Assembly (NCBI GenBank): GCA_036924285.1
Contig: JAYKYS010000006.1
Location: 26,944,001-27,008,000 of the forward strand
Length of the DNA stretch: 64,000 bases
Direction: 5' to 3'
From: Asterella californica
Lineage: Eukaryota; Streptophyta; Marchantiopsida; Marchantiales; Aytoniaceae
Part shown: piece after piece, positions 34,531 to 46,600 of the stretch
Layout: every line of letters begins with the position of its first letter
Numbering within the stretch: position 1 is the first letter of the stretch
Translations under genes and position numbers: made by a program
The notes under the pieces: generated by a model
Told to the model about the DNA's origin: nothing
Database searches by the model: none
Seen by the model: the letters and a program-made list of their open reading frames with translations, nothing else

Positions 34531-35559
34531 GTAAGAATGCCTTCTGCTGTCAAAGTGTAAGGGCGGACTGTCTATCCGGAGTTCTTAGACTTCCATAGAA
34601 CTAAGTCTTATCTTTATAGTATATAACCATCTAACTACGTTAGATCTTTATATCTGAAAACTTCCATACAACTTATCTTTATATCCAACCCCTCCCATGT
34701 CATCATGAGGACTTGCCAAAATATACCGCTAAGTTTAGTTTCCACTTAGGTTTACTAGTGATGGAAACGACTTCGAGGCACTGGGATGAAGTAGTCACGT
34801 TTACAACAAAACTGTTACGTTTACAAATAAGAGTATTTTATAACCAAAGTTTGGACCCCTGGAGCTTCTCCAGTGCAAGGAAACATTATGTCATCCGTTG
34901 AGCTCTTCTGTTTTAGGTTTTTAGCATAAAAGTTCCTCAACATATATGACTGTCCTCTTACGAAGTACTAAAAAGAATATCATCTTTATCACGTCAATAT
35001 CTGCAAGGGGCTGTCACACATTTAGCTTATGTGGTACAATACTGTCATATTCACCACAGATCTCACGTTCTCTCTGCTTATATTTTACTGTATAATATAA
35101 AGCATCGATGAACCGTTCCTCCTCCAACCCCACTACAGTAACTGCAGGAACAAGTTTCTCTTAACTGGGTATGGTCAAAGTGTGACATCACCCTTCATAC
35201 GTGCATTCAGCGGCACTTGGGTGCTTTATACCCAGAAATGTTACACCGTACAAATGCTAGGCTTACGGCGGACGGACCGAGTCCAAGCTCGTGAAACGCC
35301 CACAAGGTAGACTACTGTACTGTTGATCTGACCGTGAGGCCTGAGATCGCCACGCGCGACCCACAAAAGAACGAACTTCCAGGTAATCAGAGTTGAACAT
35401 TGACCACACACGACTTGGTTGTCTTATGCAGTGAAATATCATAAAACCCAGGAAAAGAGAAATGGACGTCGAAAAGAGAATTAAAAAGTTCTACAGTCTA
35501 CAGTAGGACCATTTACAGTACGGTAGTCTATAGGCTAGAAATGGATTACAGAAGAGTAT
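34531..35559. other. No gene recognised
   Basis: AT-rich with a few short ORFs. I see nothing specific before the RLE-LINE 5' UTR begins. Confidence 0.3.
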
Positions 35560-35865
35560 CAGGATCAGGACGCGGATGCTACAACCTCAACACGGGTAGA
35601 CGAGTGAGTTGGTTTGAGAGTGAGAGGGGAGGGTGTTAGAGTGTGATAGAGTGTACTTTTTACATATTTTTCTCTATTTTTCTTTTGTTTTTTTTATTTT
35701 AGAATTGACACTTGATGAAAAGATGAATGGGTATTAAATAGTGTCTGATTTTTTAAGAATTTAAGATTACAAAGTGTTCTTTTTAGAGTTTTTTGAGAGA
35801 TTTTTGACAGATCTTTTGTCACATTTAGTGTATTTATTTATTTTATCTTTACATATCAGGGTTCA

Positions 35866-35955
35866 AGGTTCTTTTTTTTTCTTCTTTTTTTTCTTTTTCT
35901 TCTTTTTTTGTTTTTCTCTTTTTTTTTCTTTTTTTTCTATGTTTTTTTTCTTTTT
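35866..35955 (+). promoter_or_regulatory. Pyrimidine tract in RLE-LINE 5' UTR
   Basis: Nearly pure T/C on the plus strand, immediately upstream of the ORF. Copy A has a shorter, more A/T-mixed version (22190-22340, complement). It may be part of an internal promoter or the product of slippage; which one cannot be told here. Confidence 0.4.
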
Positions 35956-36025
35956 GGAGATGTTTCTATTACGAGTACGGTTTGACCGGATATCGTCTCT
36001 TCTTTAGCTATAGATACTCTCTCTC

Positions 36026-37347
36026 ATGAGATCGAGACTAATTCAAGACACACCATGTCCGGTGTGCAATCAGTTATTTACGTCGCAAGGGGTAAAATCT
36101 CATGTGAGAAAGATGCATAAGAGCTATGATACGATCACATGGGATGTCCAGGTTAGCCGAGATCGAAGATCTACACGTGCAATCATTATGGCACCATTAG
36201 TCCTTCTTTCTGGAGTTCTTCCGGAGTCTTGTGAGTGGTTGAGAGTCCACTCTGACACTATTCTGAATTTGTTCGAGACGAGTTTCTCTTATCCGCGTTT
36301 GTTCCATCGGTTATCTCGTGCTCTTTATGATGAGGTGAGACAAGCATTTCATCTACCTCTCGACATGTTGGCACGGAACACCAAGGACGAGGCGGTGTGG
36401 TTACTATTCCTCCTACTTCCTCGTTGGTGTCTCCGTTATACTCAAGGTGGCAGAAGAGGACATCGGGAGGTGACGGTCTGTCTTCGGAGATTCCGTGCAA
36501 GTGATTGGGCGGCCTTACAGGAGGAATTAGTCCGTGCGGTACGAGGTAGGAGTGAGCCTGCCTCTACACGTGATGTCTCATCTTCCGCTCGCATACGACG
36601 TTGTAGGATGCTAGATCAGGTTGGAGAGTACAGTAGAGCTGTTAGAGCACTGCGTCCTTTATCATTGGCATGTCCTACTGAGGAGACGATGGCTGCGTTG
36701 CATTTCCTTCACCCCTCACCGGGTGATCCCTCACCACCTGAGGTTCAGTACTATCAGCCTGAGGAGCCATTATGTCTCGATAGATCCTTGTTTGCCCAGG
36801 TCTTGTGTACAGCTCCACGTCTATCCTCTGGAGATCTGTCTGGGATGATCTACGAGCACCTACGAGATTGTTTTCAGACGGACGACCTCTCTAGTAGTTT
36901 CACGGAGGTTTTTCAGGTAGCGGCAGTAGTAGCTCAAGGACATATTCCTCAGTCTATAGTTCAAGTACTAGGGGCAGCTAGACTTTTAGCCATGACGAAG
37001 GATGGTGGAGGGATTCGATCGATAGTCATCGGTGAGATTCTCTTACGACTTATCAGTCGTATCATTGTCCTTCAGCTTCGAGATACTTTTCAGGATCATC
37101 TTTGCCCACATCAGTTTGGAGTTACGACGCCGGGAGGTTGTGAGTCTATGTCTTTCGTCATTAGGGCTCTCTTGGACATCTATCCCGATTGAGTTGTCCT
37201 AAAAGTGGACATGGAAAATACTTTTAATAGCGTTTCCTGCGCTTCTATCTTTAGGGAGTTCATGGATGGCGAGAGATCACTTGCGGGTCTGGTCCCCTTC
37301 GTGCGATCGTTCTATGGTTCTCCTTCTTCTCTTTACTACCAGCACGG
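36026..37347 (+). pseudogene. RLE-LINE polyprotein N-terminal half (ZF + RT start), copy C
   Basis: Opens at ATG 36026 (MRSRLIQDTPCPVC) and is intact for 388 codons. The C2H2 finger is CPVCNQLFTSQGVKSHVRKMH minus its first residue, i.e. C-x2-C...H-x4-H at residues 11-31. A long linker follows, then the RT fingers: GGGIRSIVIGEILLRLISR and HQFGVTTPGGCESM. A TGA at 37190-37192 stands where copy A has Trp (HPDWVV), so one G-to-A change closes the frame; motif A (KVDMENTFNSVS) continues beyond it. The gypsy LTR then cuts the RT. Apart from this it is the best-kept N-terminus of the family in the window. Confidence 0.85.
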
Positions 37348-38740
37348 TGTCGGAGTGTGATCCGTCTATCTAGGAAAGCGCCGGACTTCTGGCTGTGATT
37401 GTTTACTCAAGAGGTTGGCTTTCAGGTCACAATAGGGCTATAAACACTCACACAGATGTGTAAGATCTAGTAATATGCTCAGAAAGCGAAATTCAGGTCT
37501 AGCTGGCAGTAATAGGATCCGTCGGTGAACTTTGACACTCACGGAGAAGAAAACTATGAAGGTTTAGACTTCTAAACTTCCCCTACATGCAAATGAAGTA
37601 CTACTGAACTCACACACGAAGTTTTAGCCTGAGATCAAATTCTGACACGGAGATATGGACAGAAAAGTTCTGAGCAAGAAAACTACGACAATTTCTGGTA
37701 CCTAGATGGCTATTTCGACCTATAACAGAAGATTGGCTCGATCAATTTCAAATATTCTTACAGGATTTGGAGTCTACAGGATGCTAAACACCCGTGTGAA
37801 GTTGGGACTCTTGACTGTACACAGAACTCCAGATCTCCTCCTCTGAAGTCGCTGCTCTAGATTAAGAGCTTTTCAGACCCCCTCTGCTTCAGCGGCCGTC
37901 CTGAATTACTCAGTCACTCAATCGATGCAAAACTTTTTGGGAAATTGTAGCCCTGCTGGCAGAGAACACAACCTCGAAGTTTTGAAGCAATTTCCTCAAA
38001 TCTGCTGCAAGTGACACTGAAAACCCTAAATCCAACAAAAGTGATTCAATTCTAGCACAATTCGAACTTCAATTGGTCATAACTTCGTCTTTATTGCCTC
38101 AAATCGATCGAAAATTTCACTGGAAGTGCTTGGCATGACGAGCTCTACCCTCCTGTGCGCTCAGATTTTGAAGTCCCCTCACCAAATGCTCGAACTCCCC
38201 TTTAGACCCCTGCTTCTAAATTTAGAATTACACAAAAGACAAAAATGGACCAATGAGAGTTCATAGTTCCACTTGGCTGTCCTTTAGTGCCCTAATCCAC
38301 GTGGTAACTCAACTTCACTCAAAGGCTACCACGTCAGCCCCTAAAGTGCCAGCGTAAATCTTAAACTTCACGCGAAGGCATGTAAAATAACACGTAACCC
38401 TAAAAGATAACTTAACCAATCTAGAAAGCATGCATGGGCGACATGTAAGCACAACCCATGAGCTTAAACCCTTATCAGCATGGAAATCCTAAGTTATGTA
38501 CTTTCACAACATAGATAAGCATGATATCATTTGCGCAAGCGCAGGAGTGCTTGAACAAGATAGATAACATACTATCAACCTACTAGGACTCAAAATATAT
38601 AACACTATAGTGTCAACACCGTATGCAAAGGTGTCAAACATATGTATAAAGGACTAGAAGTAATATGAGCTAACTTCTAGAACTACTAAACTCAAGCGTT
38701 GGAGTAGAAGTCAAGCATGTAGCCGCCAAGTAGCGCGACA
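37348..38740 (-). repeat. Gypsy 3' LTR (1393 bp)
   Basis: Bounded by TGTCGG (37348) and GCGCGACA (38740), so it has inverted TGTCG...CGACA ends. The left edge is where RLE-LINE homology stops; the right edge abuts a polypurine tract. It has no ORF. It is long for an LTR and similar in composition to the non-coding repeats at 4640-6310 and 8481-9480. Confidence 0.7.
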
Positions 38741-38750
38741 TCCACCCCCT
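38741..38750 (-). promoter_or_regulatory. Polypurine tract of the gypsy element
   Basis: TCCACCCCCT on the plus strand, AGGGGGTGGA in element sense, immediately before the LTR start TGTCGCGC. This is the expected plus-strand primer for reverse transcription. Confidence 0.7.
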
Positions 38751-38786
38751 ATGAACCTACACATCCTCCGGTATGTGCCATCCAGA

Positions 38787-41700
38787 TCAAGACTCTTCAG
38801 CTTCGGCTTCAAACTCATCTTCAACATGCATTGAGTCTTCAGCTTCGTCCTCTGTAAACTCTGCAACGTTCTGGTCCTCCTCTCTCCTCCTAAAGAGCTT
38901 GATTCTCTTTCCTGCGACTGGTATCTTGAGCACTACACCATCTAACTTTCTCAAGGAGTATGTGGCATTATCATAAACTTCTAACATCACATAAGGTCCA
39001 AACCATCTCTTGGAGAACTTCCTGATAAGTGCTATGCTGATTATCAAGACTACTATCATAGACTAACACCCAAATCACCTTCTTTAACTGATTTGGGTCG
39101 TAATCTATGTGTTCTATCAAATCTGCCTTTGTTTCTCTCTCTAGCAATCTTTAATCTTTCGACAGCTTTGGCAACATCCTCAGGTCTTCGTTCTAACTGC
39201 TGGATCCTTAATGCAAGAAGATCCTCCGTACTTCTACCATCTTCCCATGGCAAAACATTCCAAGTAGGCACAACGTCCTCAATCGGCATCACAGGTTTCT
39301 GTCCTAGTATCAATTCTGCTGGCATGTAACCTGTAACGGTACTATGAGTTGTACGGTCTGCCCATAAAGCAAACGGTAGCAGTCTAGGCCATTCACGGAT
39401 CTTACCCTTGCAAGCTTTTACCAAAGCTTTGATGATTGGCGGATGACCTCTTTCGCTCTTGCCATTCCCTTCAGGATTGTAAGCAGTGGTTAATGCCAAC
39501 TTGATTCCCAATCGCTTGAAGAACTCAACTGCTTCTTGTGAATCCAGCTCGCCCCTATCTGCAGTGATCTTTCCCACACACCCATACCTACAAATAACAT
39601 CTTCAAGTAGAAAGCGGCAGACACTAACAGTGGTCTTCGTCCTCAAGGCACGGCCTTCAACTTGGTTAGATAGATCTTCTCTAGCCAAGACTAGATACCT
39701 CATTTGTCCAAACCCAAATGGCATAGTTACCAGATCCACTACCCATTTGTAATGAATGGCTAAAGGATAAGTAGGATGCAATCCATCACGATGACGTATG
39801 TTGGAATACATCTAGCAAGATATACAGGATGAAACAAACTATACTACATCCTTATACATACCCTTCCACCAATACTTCTCCTTTATCTTGGCAAATGTAG
39901 CCCAAACTCCTCTATGACCGGCCCATAGACTCTCATGGAACTCCTTGATCAGCTTCTGCTGCAATTCTAGGTCACATACCACCCGCTGTGGTAGACCTCC
40001 TTGTAGCTTAGGGCGCTTCCATAGATGTCCTCCATATAAAAAGTACCCATAAGCTGTTCTACGGATCCTCTTGAAATCTGCATCAGACCAGCCTTCTTGC
40101 CTTTCCAATGAACTCAAATAGCGCCCAAGATCCAACCACTCTCCATCGTACATAGTTTCCTCAAATAACTCCAATGGAGCTGCAAAACAGCTTCTATCCT
40201 TTCTAGCAAGAACACTAGAATAGAACTCTGTTCCCACATCCTCCTGGTCATCTATCATTTCCTTCTCACCGTAGTACTTAGCCCTTGATAACATATCTGC
40301 CACAGGATTGTCCTTTCTGCAATATGTCTAAACTCTGGGTTCAAGGACTTGATATATGCTATCCACCTCAACATAGCAATATCTGGAGTTGTACAGCTAG
40401 TGATCATTCCCAAGAGAGGTAAACAATCTGTCTCCACAACCACAAGTGCTCCTATCAAGTATTCCTTGTGACTCTTCATCGCAGTAACTACTCCCCATAG
40501 TTCTCTCTTGACCTGAGAGTAGTCTCTCTGCCGTGAACTTATACCTTAGCACCAAAACGCACCACATATCTTTTCCATCCTGATCATCTTGTCCTATAGC
40601 CCATCCAATGCCAATAGGACTAGTATCAACAGTAAGGATAACAGATCTGCCCAACTCATATGTTACCTTTCGTAGAGTTGGTGGTGAAGCCAAAAGATCC
40701 TTCAACTTCCTCATAGACTCGCTTTGCTCCTCTTTCCACTGAAATCTTTGCCCCTTCCTCATCAGCTTGTACAACGGATCTGCTACATGACCAAAGTGTG
40801 GAATCCATATATGATAAAACACACATGCACCTAGAAATCTTCTCACCTCGATAACTGACCCACATGTCTCCTTCATCTTTCGAATGGCATCAACCTTGTT
40901 CGGACAAGGTTTCCGACCATAAGATCCACATAGGTGCCCCACAATCAACACCTCTTGTTCTCCAAATACAGACTTTGCTCCTGATAAAGTCAAATGAACC
41001 TCCTCCAGTCGACTCAATATCTTATCGCAGTCAACTATATGGTCTACGACAAACTTACGGCACCCCCTCTGATCCTTTACCTCATTCTTCTCCTCCTCAG
41101 CACACCCTTTGATCGGCACATCATTAAGGAATGGCATAGTTTTTTCAGGAATGAAATCCCTCAAAACTTTATTCATGTCATTCATCATATGTGCTACAGA
41201 ATTGGTAGCACCTTGTGGCAAGGTGCACATCCTTAGTAACCCCAAAGGTGTCCTCATTGTAGTCAAGTCTCTACTCTCGGAGGATAATTGAAACTGATCA
41301 TAACCTGAATATAAGTCTCCCATTGAATAGATAGCACGACCAGCAAAAACCTCTGCAAACTCGTCTACAATAGGTCCTATACCCATATTCCTGATAGTCA
41401 CCTTGTTAACTGGCTGCATATCTTGGATAAATCTCAAAGCTCCACTCTTCATCGGAACAGTAAACCATCTGCTAGAGTAGGGAGCTATAGATGGTTCCAA
41501 GATACCCATCCTAATCCTCTCATTGAACAAGTCTATCAACTTTGGTAGATGAGCTCTAGGTACAGGGATAGGACGTAGATTCCAAGGCACATGCGATATA
41601 GTAAAGATTACCATAGGTGCAACTACACTTGGATCTACACATCCTACTTCATGTGACTCAAACGCAAACGCCTTACCATGCCTAGATAGCATCTCCCTGA

Positions 41701-42060
41701 AGCTCTTCTTCTCTTGCTCAGTAAGAAATCCATCACCTCTAATCCTTAGCTCCTTCAGTGTTGTTTCTGTGAACTGGTGCCCAATTCTTCTCGGTCCTAT
41801 GAGCGTCGATTCTCGTGCAGCTTGCTCCATCTTCTGATTGTAATCGAGTGGCAAAGGCAAAGCCACTGGTTTGACTTTCTTTGCCACTGACTTGTACTTG
41901 GTCTCCACATACACCTCTTGTCAATCTATAAACTTATCAATAACATCATAAAGCTCCTTGGAGCTCACTCTCACCACTCTATCTACATCATCTGTAGAGC
42001 TTTCTAATATAGATTTCAACTCTCCTATAGTATCTACCAAATACTGCTCTTCAAACACTC
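38787..42060 (-). pseudogene. Gypsy pol (RT-RNase H-integrase), broken
   Basis: The largest open piece (41914-40397, 505 codons) carries RT: SMGDLYSGYDQF, LPQGATNSV, and MPFLNDVPIKG at residues 260-270, where the first Asp of the expected FLDD motif is Asn (codon AAT at 41123-41125). RNase H follows (ILTVDTSPIGIGWAIGQ), with a shift near 40480. Then come the HHCC region (40303-39839: FHESLWAGH, CISC beyond the stop) and integrase (39811-39056: WVVDLVTMP, ITADRGELDS, NPEGNGKSERGH). A shift follows, then KFSKRWFGPYVM (39059-38787). TAG stops at 39839-39841 and 39812-39814 and a TGA at about 41937 interrupt otherwise aligned frames. Upstream, about 40 codons of gag-side sequence remain. Confidence 0.85.
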
Positions 42061-42062
42061 CA

Positions 42063-42230
42063 GTTATTCAACACAACAACCCTTACGCTGAATGGTATGA
42101 CCTAGTTATTCATCTTTACGGTCCTTACGCTGAATAAGACTACCTTGTTATTCAGCACAACGGTCTATGCAAAATCATAGGATCTTGTTATTCAATCGTG
42201 AACTCATGTTTAATAACTGAAGGTCAGGAT
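42063..42230. repeat. ~42-bp tandem repeat, four units
   Basis: GTTATTCA starts units at 42063, 42105, 42147 and 42187. The first two share CCTTACGCTGAAT. It sits exactly where gypsy similarity ends, so it may mark the break or be a repeat of the host DNA. Confidence 0.75.
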
Positions 42231-42837
42231 CTAATTCCCTCACATCGTTTCTAGGTCTGAATGACAGCTTCAAGAGCATCGGCTTGAAGGCAATGTAATC
42301 AAGTTGGGTTCAATTTGAGACCGTTATGTCTGAAGAACTTGGAATCGATAGAGGGTCTTCTAGTAGCAATAGAAGATGTCCCATGGGATCAAATTCTCGT
42401 ACTGTCTGAACATATTCCCACGCTTCGTTCATTATCATCAGCACGACGTAACATTTATGTCCACATTATCGAAGACAACATGACGTTCTATGTTGCAGTC
42501 CAACACGGATTCCACATAAGATATGTGACAGGGAACCGAGCCAAAGATGTGATCAAGAACGTTTGGTAAGTTGTGGGTGCGACCAAGTTGAAAATGATCT
42601 CCGAGAATATACCCAAGTAAATTACCTTGTATTGAGACGTGTTAGAGTTTCTGTGTAGAAAATTCAGTTTGGAATGTATGTACAATAGAATATCAGCTGC
42701 TATGATTTATTACTTATCTTGTGAAACGTGTCCACGGCGATTAACCTAATGAACTTACTATGGGTGTATTCAAGGTGAGAGATTTTAAAAAGAATGCGGT
42801 CAAGTCCAACCAAGTAAATATCTGTAATAAAAGAAAA
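42231..42837. other. No gene recognised
   Basis: One 84-codon plus-strand ORF (42315-42569, MRPLCLKNLESIEG...) has no known domain. This stretch lies between the broken gypsy element and RLE-LINE copy B. Confidence 0.3.
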
Positions 42838-42949
42838 CAACGCGATCCAACGAATAGCAAACGGATGAGAAGACCCCATCAAGCCTCACAAGGGAAAGAA
42901 GGACCCGAAGGGCCATGCAACGACCACCCCAAAGAGAAGGACACCGGGG

Positions 42950-43428
42950 CTAAGCCTCGCTATCAGTAGCTCTAAAATCACCGGTCGCACCTCTATACTT
43001 GGTCATCTTCGCTGCTGCCGTCACGCCTGGTGCCCATCCTGAGAGATGAGTGATCACTTGTGCCGCCACTGAGTCTCGTGTTGGATCCATGACAACCACA
43101 TCAGCCACTGAGATATGATCCTCTCTCATCATGTTCAAGTCAGCTCTCACTGATCCTCCTGTCTGAAGGACATACCGACGCTCTCTCCACGTCATGTGTG
43201 CTAAGGCAAACACGACGTCTCTGATGACATCGTGGGTAGCTATCCGCTCTCCCTCATGAGGACATCGATCAAGATGACGGTCTGATGTGTCGAGCGAGAC
43301 ACCGCACTCGCAAGTGGATAGTGCCGGAGCACCAGACTGGACCAAGCTTAGGCGGAACCTCATCGCTGTAGAGAAGATAGTCGGTGCGAGTCGGAAAGCT
43401 CTAATGCAAGGTCGAGCTATGAACCAAG
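42950..43428 (-). pseudogene. RLE-LINE C-terminus (CCHC knuckle + endonuclease), copy B
   Basis: An open frame ending at 42950. It contains WFIARPCIRAFRL, the knuckle CECGVSLDTSDRHLDRCPH (C-x-C...H-x3-C), then HDVIRDVVFALAH, SVRADLNMMREDH, VADVVVMDPTRDS and AAKMTKYRG. The Asp of VMDP and the later Lys fit a PD-(D/E)xK restriction-like endonuclease fold, which cuts target DNA in R2-type elements. This is the best-preserved endonuclease in the window. The frame enters the copia LTR at 43429, so the formal ORF start at 43555 is an artefact. Confidence 0.8.
43424..43428 (-). repeat. Copia 5-bp TSD (left)
   Basis: CCAAG, repeated at 48789-48793. The uninterrupted copy A has a single CCAAG at this place (about 19848), confirming the duplication. 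Confidence 0.95.
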
Positions 43429-43659
43429 TGTAGAAAGATCGATACTTCGAGGACACTCCGAGAAGAGAGAGAGAGCGAGTAGACAAGGAAGTAAAATAGG
43501 AATGAGATGAGAGAGGCTTTGCCTCTCTCTGTATATATAGTGGAGGTGAGTACAAGGGAAACCCTAATGGTGGGTTAGCCCTCTAACTAACTCTAACAAC
43601 CCTAACCACTCCGGCTAATGGTAGCCGTCGATCTACTAGAGCTTGGGACTATATCAACA
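43429..43659 (-). repeat. Copia 3' LTR
   Basis: 231 bp, TG...CA ends. It contains GAGAGAGAGAGCGAG and TGTATATATAGTGG; the pol stop codon (43602) lies inside it. Confidence 0.97.
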
Positions 43660-46600
43660 CTCCCCTTCAAGCTCATCTCTACATCCTGTACTCCTAGACA
43701 ATATCTGAAAGCATCAAACTTATCTCTAGGCAACGCCTTAGTGAAGATATCGGCAACCTGATCTCCTATGCTCACATAACTGAGCTCAATCTCTCCTGCA
43801 AGGACCTTCTCTCTAATAAAGTGATAGTGCACCTCAATGTGCTTCGTCCTAGCATGGAAAACAGGATTACTAGCTAACTTCATGCTGCTAATGTTGTCTG
43901 TATATACAACAACAGGATCTGTACACTCCACACCAATATCAGATAGCAGACATCGAAGCCAAATCGATTCGCATGTTGCGTTCGTTGCTCCTCGATACTC
44001 TGCTTCCGTGGATGACAAAGCAACTGTGGGTTGCTTCTTAGAAGCCCAGCTTATAGCAGCGCTTCCAAGTCCAAAAGCGTAACCTGACGTGGATCTCCTG
44101 TCGGCACTTTCTGTCCAATCAGCATCTGTGTAGCCATGTAACAACAATGGTCCACCGTATCGATAGTGAAGTCCGTACTGCATCGAGAACTTCACGTAGC
44201 GGAGGATCCGCTTGACAGCCTCAAAATGTGGTCTCCGTGGTGACTGCATGAATTGACTAATCAGACCGACAGCATAGCTCAAGTCTGGTCTGATGATGGT
44301 CAAGTAGATAAGACTCCCAACCATCTGTCTGTACATGCGTGGATCATCCAGCAACTCACCATCCTCTGCTCCTAGCTTTACCCCTTGCTCTAATGGTGTA
44401 GCAATGGGTTTGCAATCAAGCATACCAAATCTCTCAAGCATACTGAGAGCATACTGTCGTTGTACAAGCCAAACATCCTTCCCATCTCTAATGAACTCCA
44501 CAGCAAGGAAATACTTGAGTTCTCCTAAGTCCATCATCTCGAACTCGGATTTCAAGTGATCTTTGATCTGGGAAACAAGCTCCTCAAAGTTACCGGTAAT
44601 GATCAAGTCATCAACATAGATGGTGATCACAACAATCCGGTCTCGTATTCTCAATGAATACAAGGTAGAGTCTGAACTACACAGGTGGAAACCAAGAGAC
44701 TGCAAGTAAGAATTGATCTTTGCATACCATGCTCTTGGTGCTTGTTTCAGACCATAGAGAGCCTTCCGTAACTTACATACACGGGAAGGAAACTTAAGAT
44801 CCTCATAACCAGGAGGTTGCTGCATGTAGACCTCCTCCTCAAGATCGCCATTGAGGAAGGCGTTCTTGAAGTCCATCTGGTGCATCTTCCAACCTTTCTG
44901 AGTTGCAACTGCAACTGCTGTTCGAATAGTCACCATCTTCGCAACAGGAGCAAAGGTCTCCTCAAAATCCACTCCATGTTGTTGTGCGTAACCCTTAGCT
45001 ACCAATCTGGCCTTGTACCGACACACGGTACCATCCGAGTTGCGCTTGACCTTGAAGACCCATCTGCAACCAATCGCTTTCTTACTCTGAGGTAAGTCTA
45101 CCAACTCCCAAGTCTGTTGGTGATGAAGCGCAGCAAGTTCAGCTTCCATAGCACTTACCCATTGGGCCTTGTGCATCGCCTCCTCAAGCGAACTCGGTTC
45201 CTGTTCCTGAAGAACATTGGCCATATATGCATGGTGCGTAGCAAGAAAGCCTTCATGCATATACCTACTCACTGGATGTTTTGGCCGCTCAGATCTGCGA
45301 GAGGTAATCGGTGCACTAGTCACCTCCCCTTGCAACTGATCTGACGTAGATGCCAAGGTCTGGGACAAAGTATCCAGGGGATGTGGAAGATCCACATATC
45401 TGGATGAGTCAAACATACGCTGCAATAGCACGCGCTCATCCTGTGTAGAAACTACACTAGTTCCACTAGGCTGTGTTACGTGGACTCCAGCGTTAACAAC
45501 AGCTCTATGTGCAACAGATTCTGATCTGGAATCAGTGACTTCTCCAGATCCTCCACTCAACGTACTACTCTGAGGTACTACAGTGGACTGACTCCTTGGT
45601 TCTACAGTAGGTACAAGGATGACTATCATAGGTGCAGGTGCAAACCAAGACTGTAGCTCATCAAATACGACATCTCTACTGATATAGAACTGCTTGGACG
45701 AAGGATTGTAGCACCTATATCCTTTCGTATCAGAAGCATAACCAAGGAAGATACATCTATCTGCTTTCGGATCTAGTTTCTTACGTCTTTCATCAGGTAT
45801 GTGCACATAACAGATACATCCGAAAACTTTAAGGAAAGAGTAATCAGGCTTACTGCCTGTGAAGACCTCCATCGGTGTCTTGCTGTGGACTGCCGCTGTA
45901 GGCGTCCGGTTCATCAGATACACCGCACATGAAACAGCTTCTGCCCAGTAAGGTCTAGGCATGGTCTTCTCGTTCAACATCGCACGAGCAGCTTCTGCTA
46001 TGTGTCGATTCTTGCGTTCCGCAACCCCGTTCTGCTGTGGACTGTAACTGCAGGTCTTCTGGCGTCGGATACCATGCTCACGCAGATATGCATCGAACTC
46101 TCCAGAAAGAAACTCGCCTCCTCCATCAGATCTCAAACAGAGGAGAGATGCTCCAGACTGTTTCTCCACCAACTTGCGGAAAGTCTGGAATGCTGACAGT
46201 ACTTCGGCAGAGGACTTGTTTCTCAACAAATAGATCCAAGTATAACGCGAATGATCATCAATGAACGACACGAAGTAATGGAAACCGGTCATACTTGGCT
46301 GAGAAGCAGTCCATACATCAGTGTGAACAAGCTCCAGAAGCTTGTTCGCTCTACTGCCTGATCCTTTAAAGGGCTGTCTAGCTTGCTTGCCGAATTGACA
46401 TGCTGCACAAACTCCAATGGGCTAACTGGATTTGAATTTGGGCAGACCTGTAACCAGGTCAGAACTCGGAAGGCTTTTCAGCCTCTGAAAGTTCATGTGC
46501 CCAATTCGCTTGTGCCAGATGTCAATATCGGACACTACTGGACCACTCTGTCCATACATGGCAGCCTGTAACTTAGGCGCAGATGCATCTAGTTTAAACA

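Larger units (their letters stand above)
35560..37347 (+). mobile_element. RLE-LINE copy C, 3' part lost to gypsy insertion
   Basis: Plus-strand copy of the same family as copy A. The 5' UTR (about 35560-36025) aligns with 22170-22596 of copy A and contains a long pyrimidine tract at 35866-35955. The ORF follows. Similarity to copy A stops abruptly at 37347 after TTTACTACCAGCACGG, where the gypsy LTR starts with TGTCGG. The missing half is not found on the far side of the gypsy element. Confidence 0.8.
37348..42061 (-). mobile_element. Ty3/gypsy retrotransposon, 5' truncated
   Basis: A minus-strand gypsy element with one 1.39-kb LTR (its 3' LTR, at the left), a polypurine tract, and a pol region with RT, RNase H and integrase. 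The 5' LTR and nearly all of gag are missing; similarity ends at about 42061, where a 42-bp tandem repeat begins. The LTR end directly abuts RLE-LINE copy C, so it inserted there and later lost its right part. Stops, frameshifts and a catalytic-site change make it dead. Confidence 0.8.

Noticed and set aside
42838..42850. A TSD for RLE-LINE copy B
   Set aside because: Comparison of DNA left of 42838 with DNA right of 49143 gave no convincing match.
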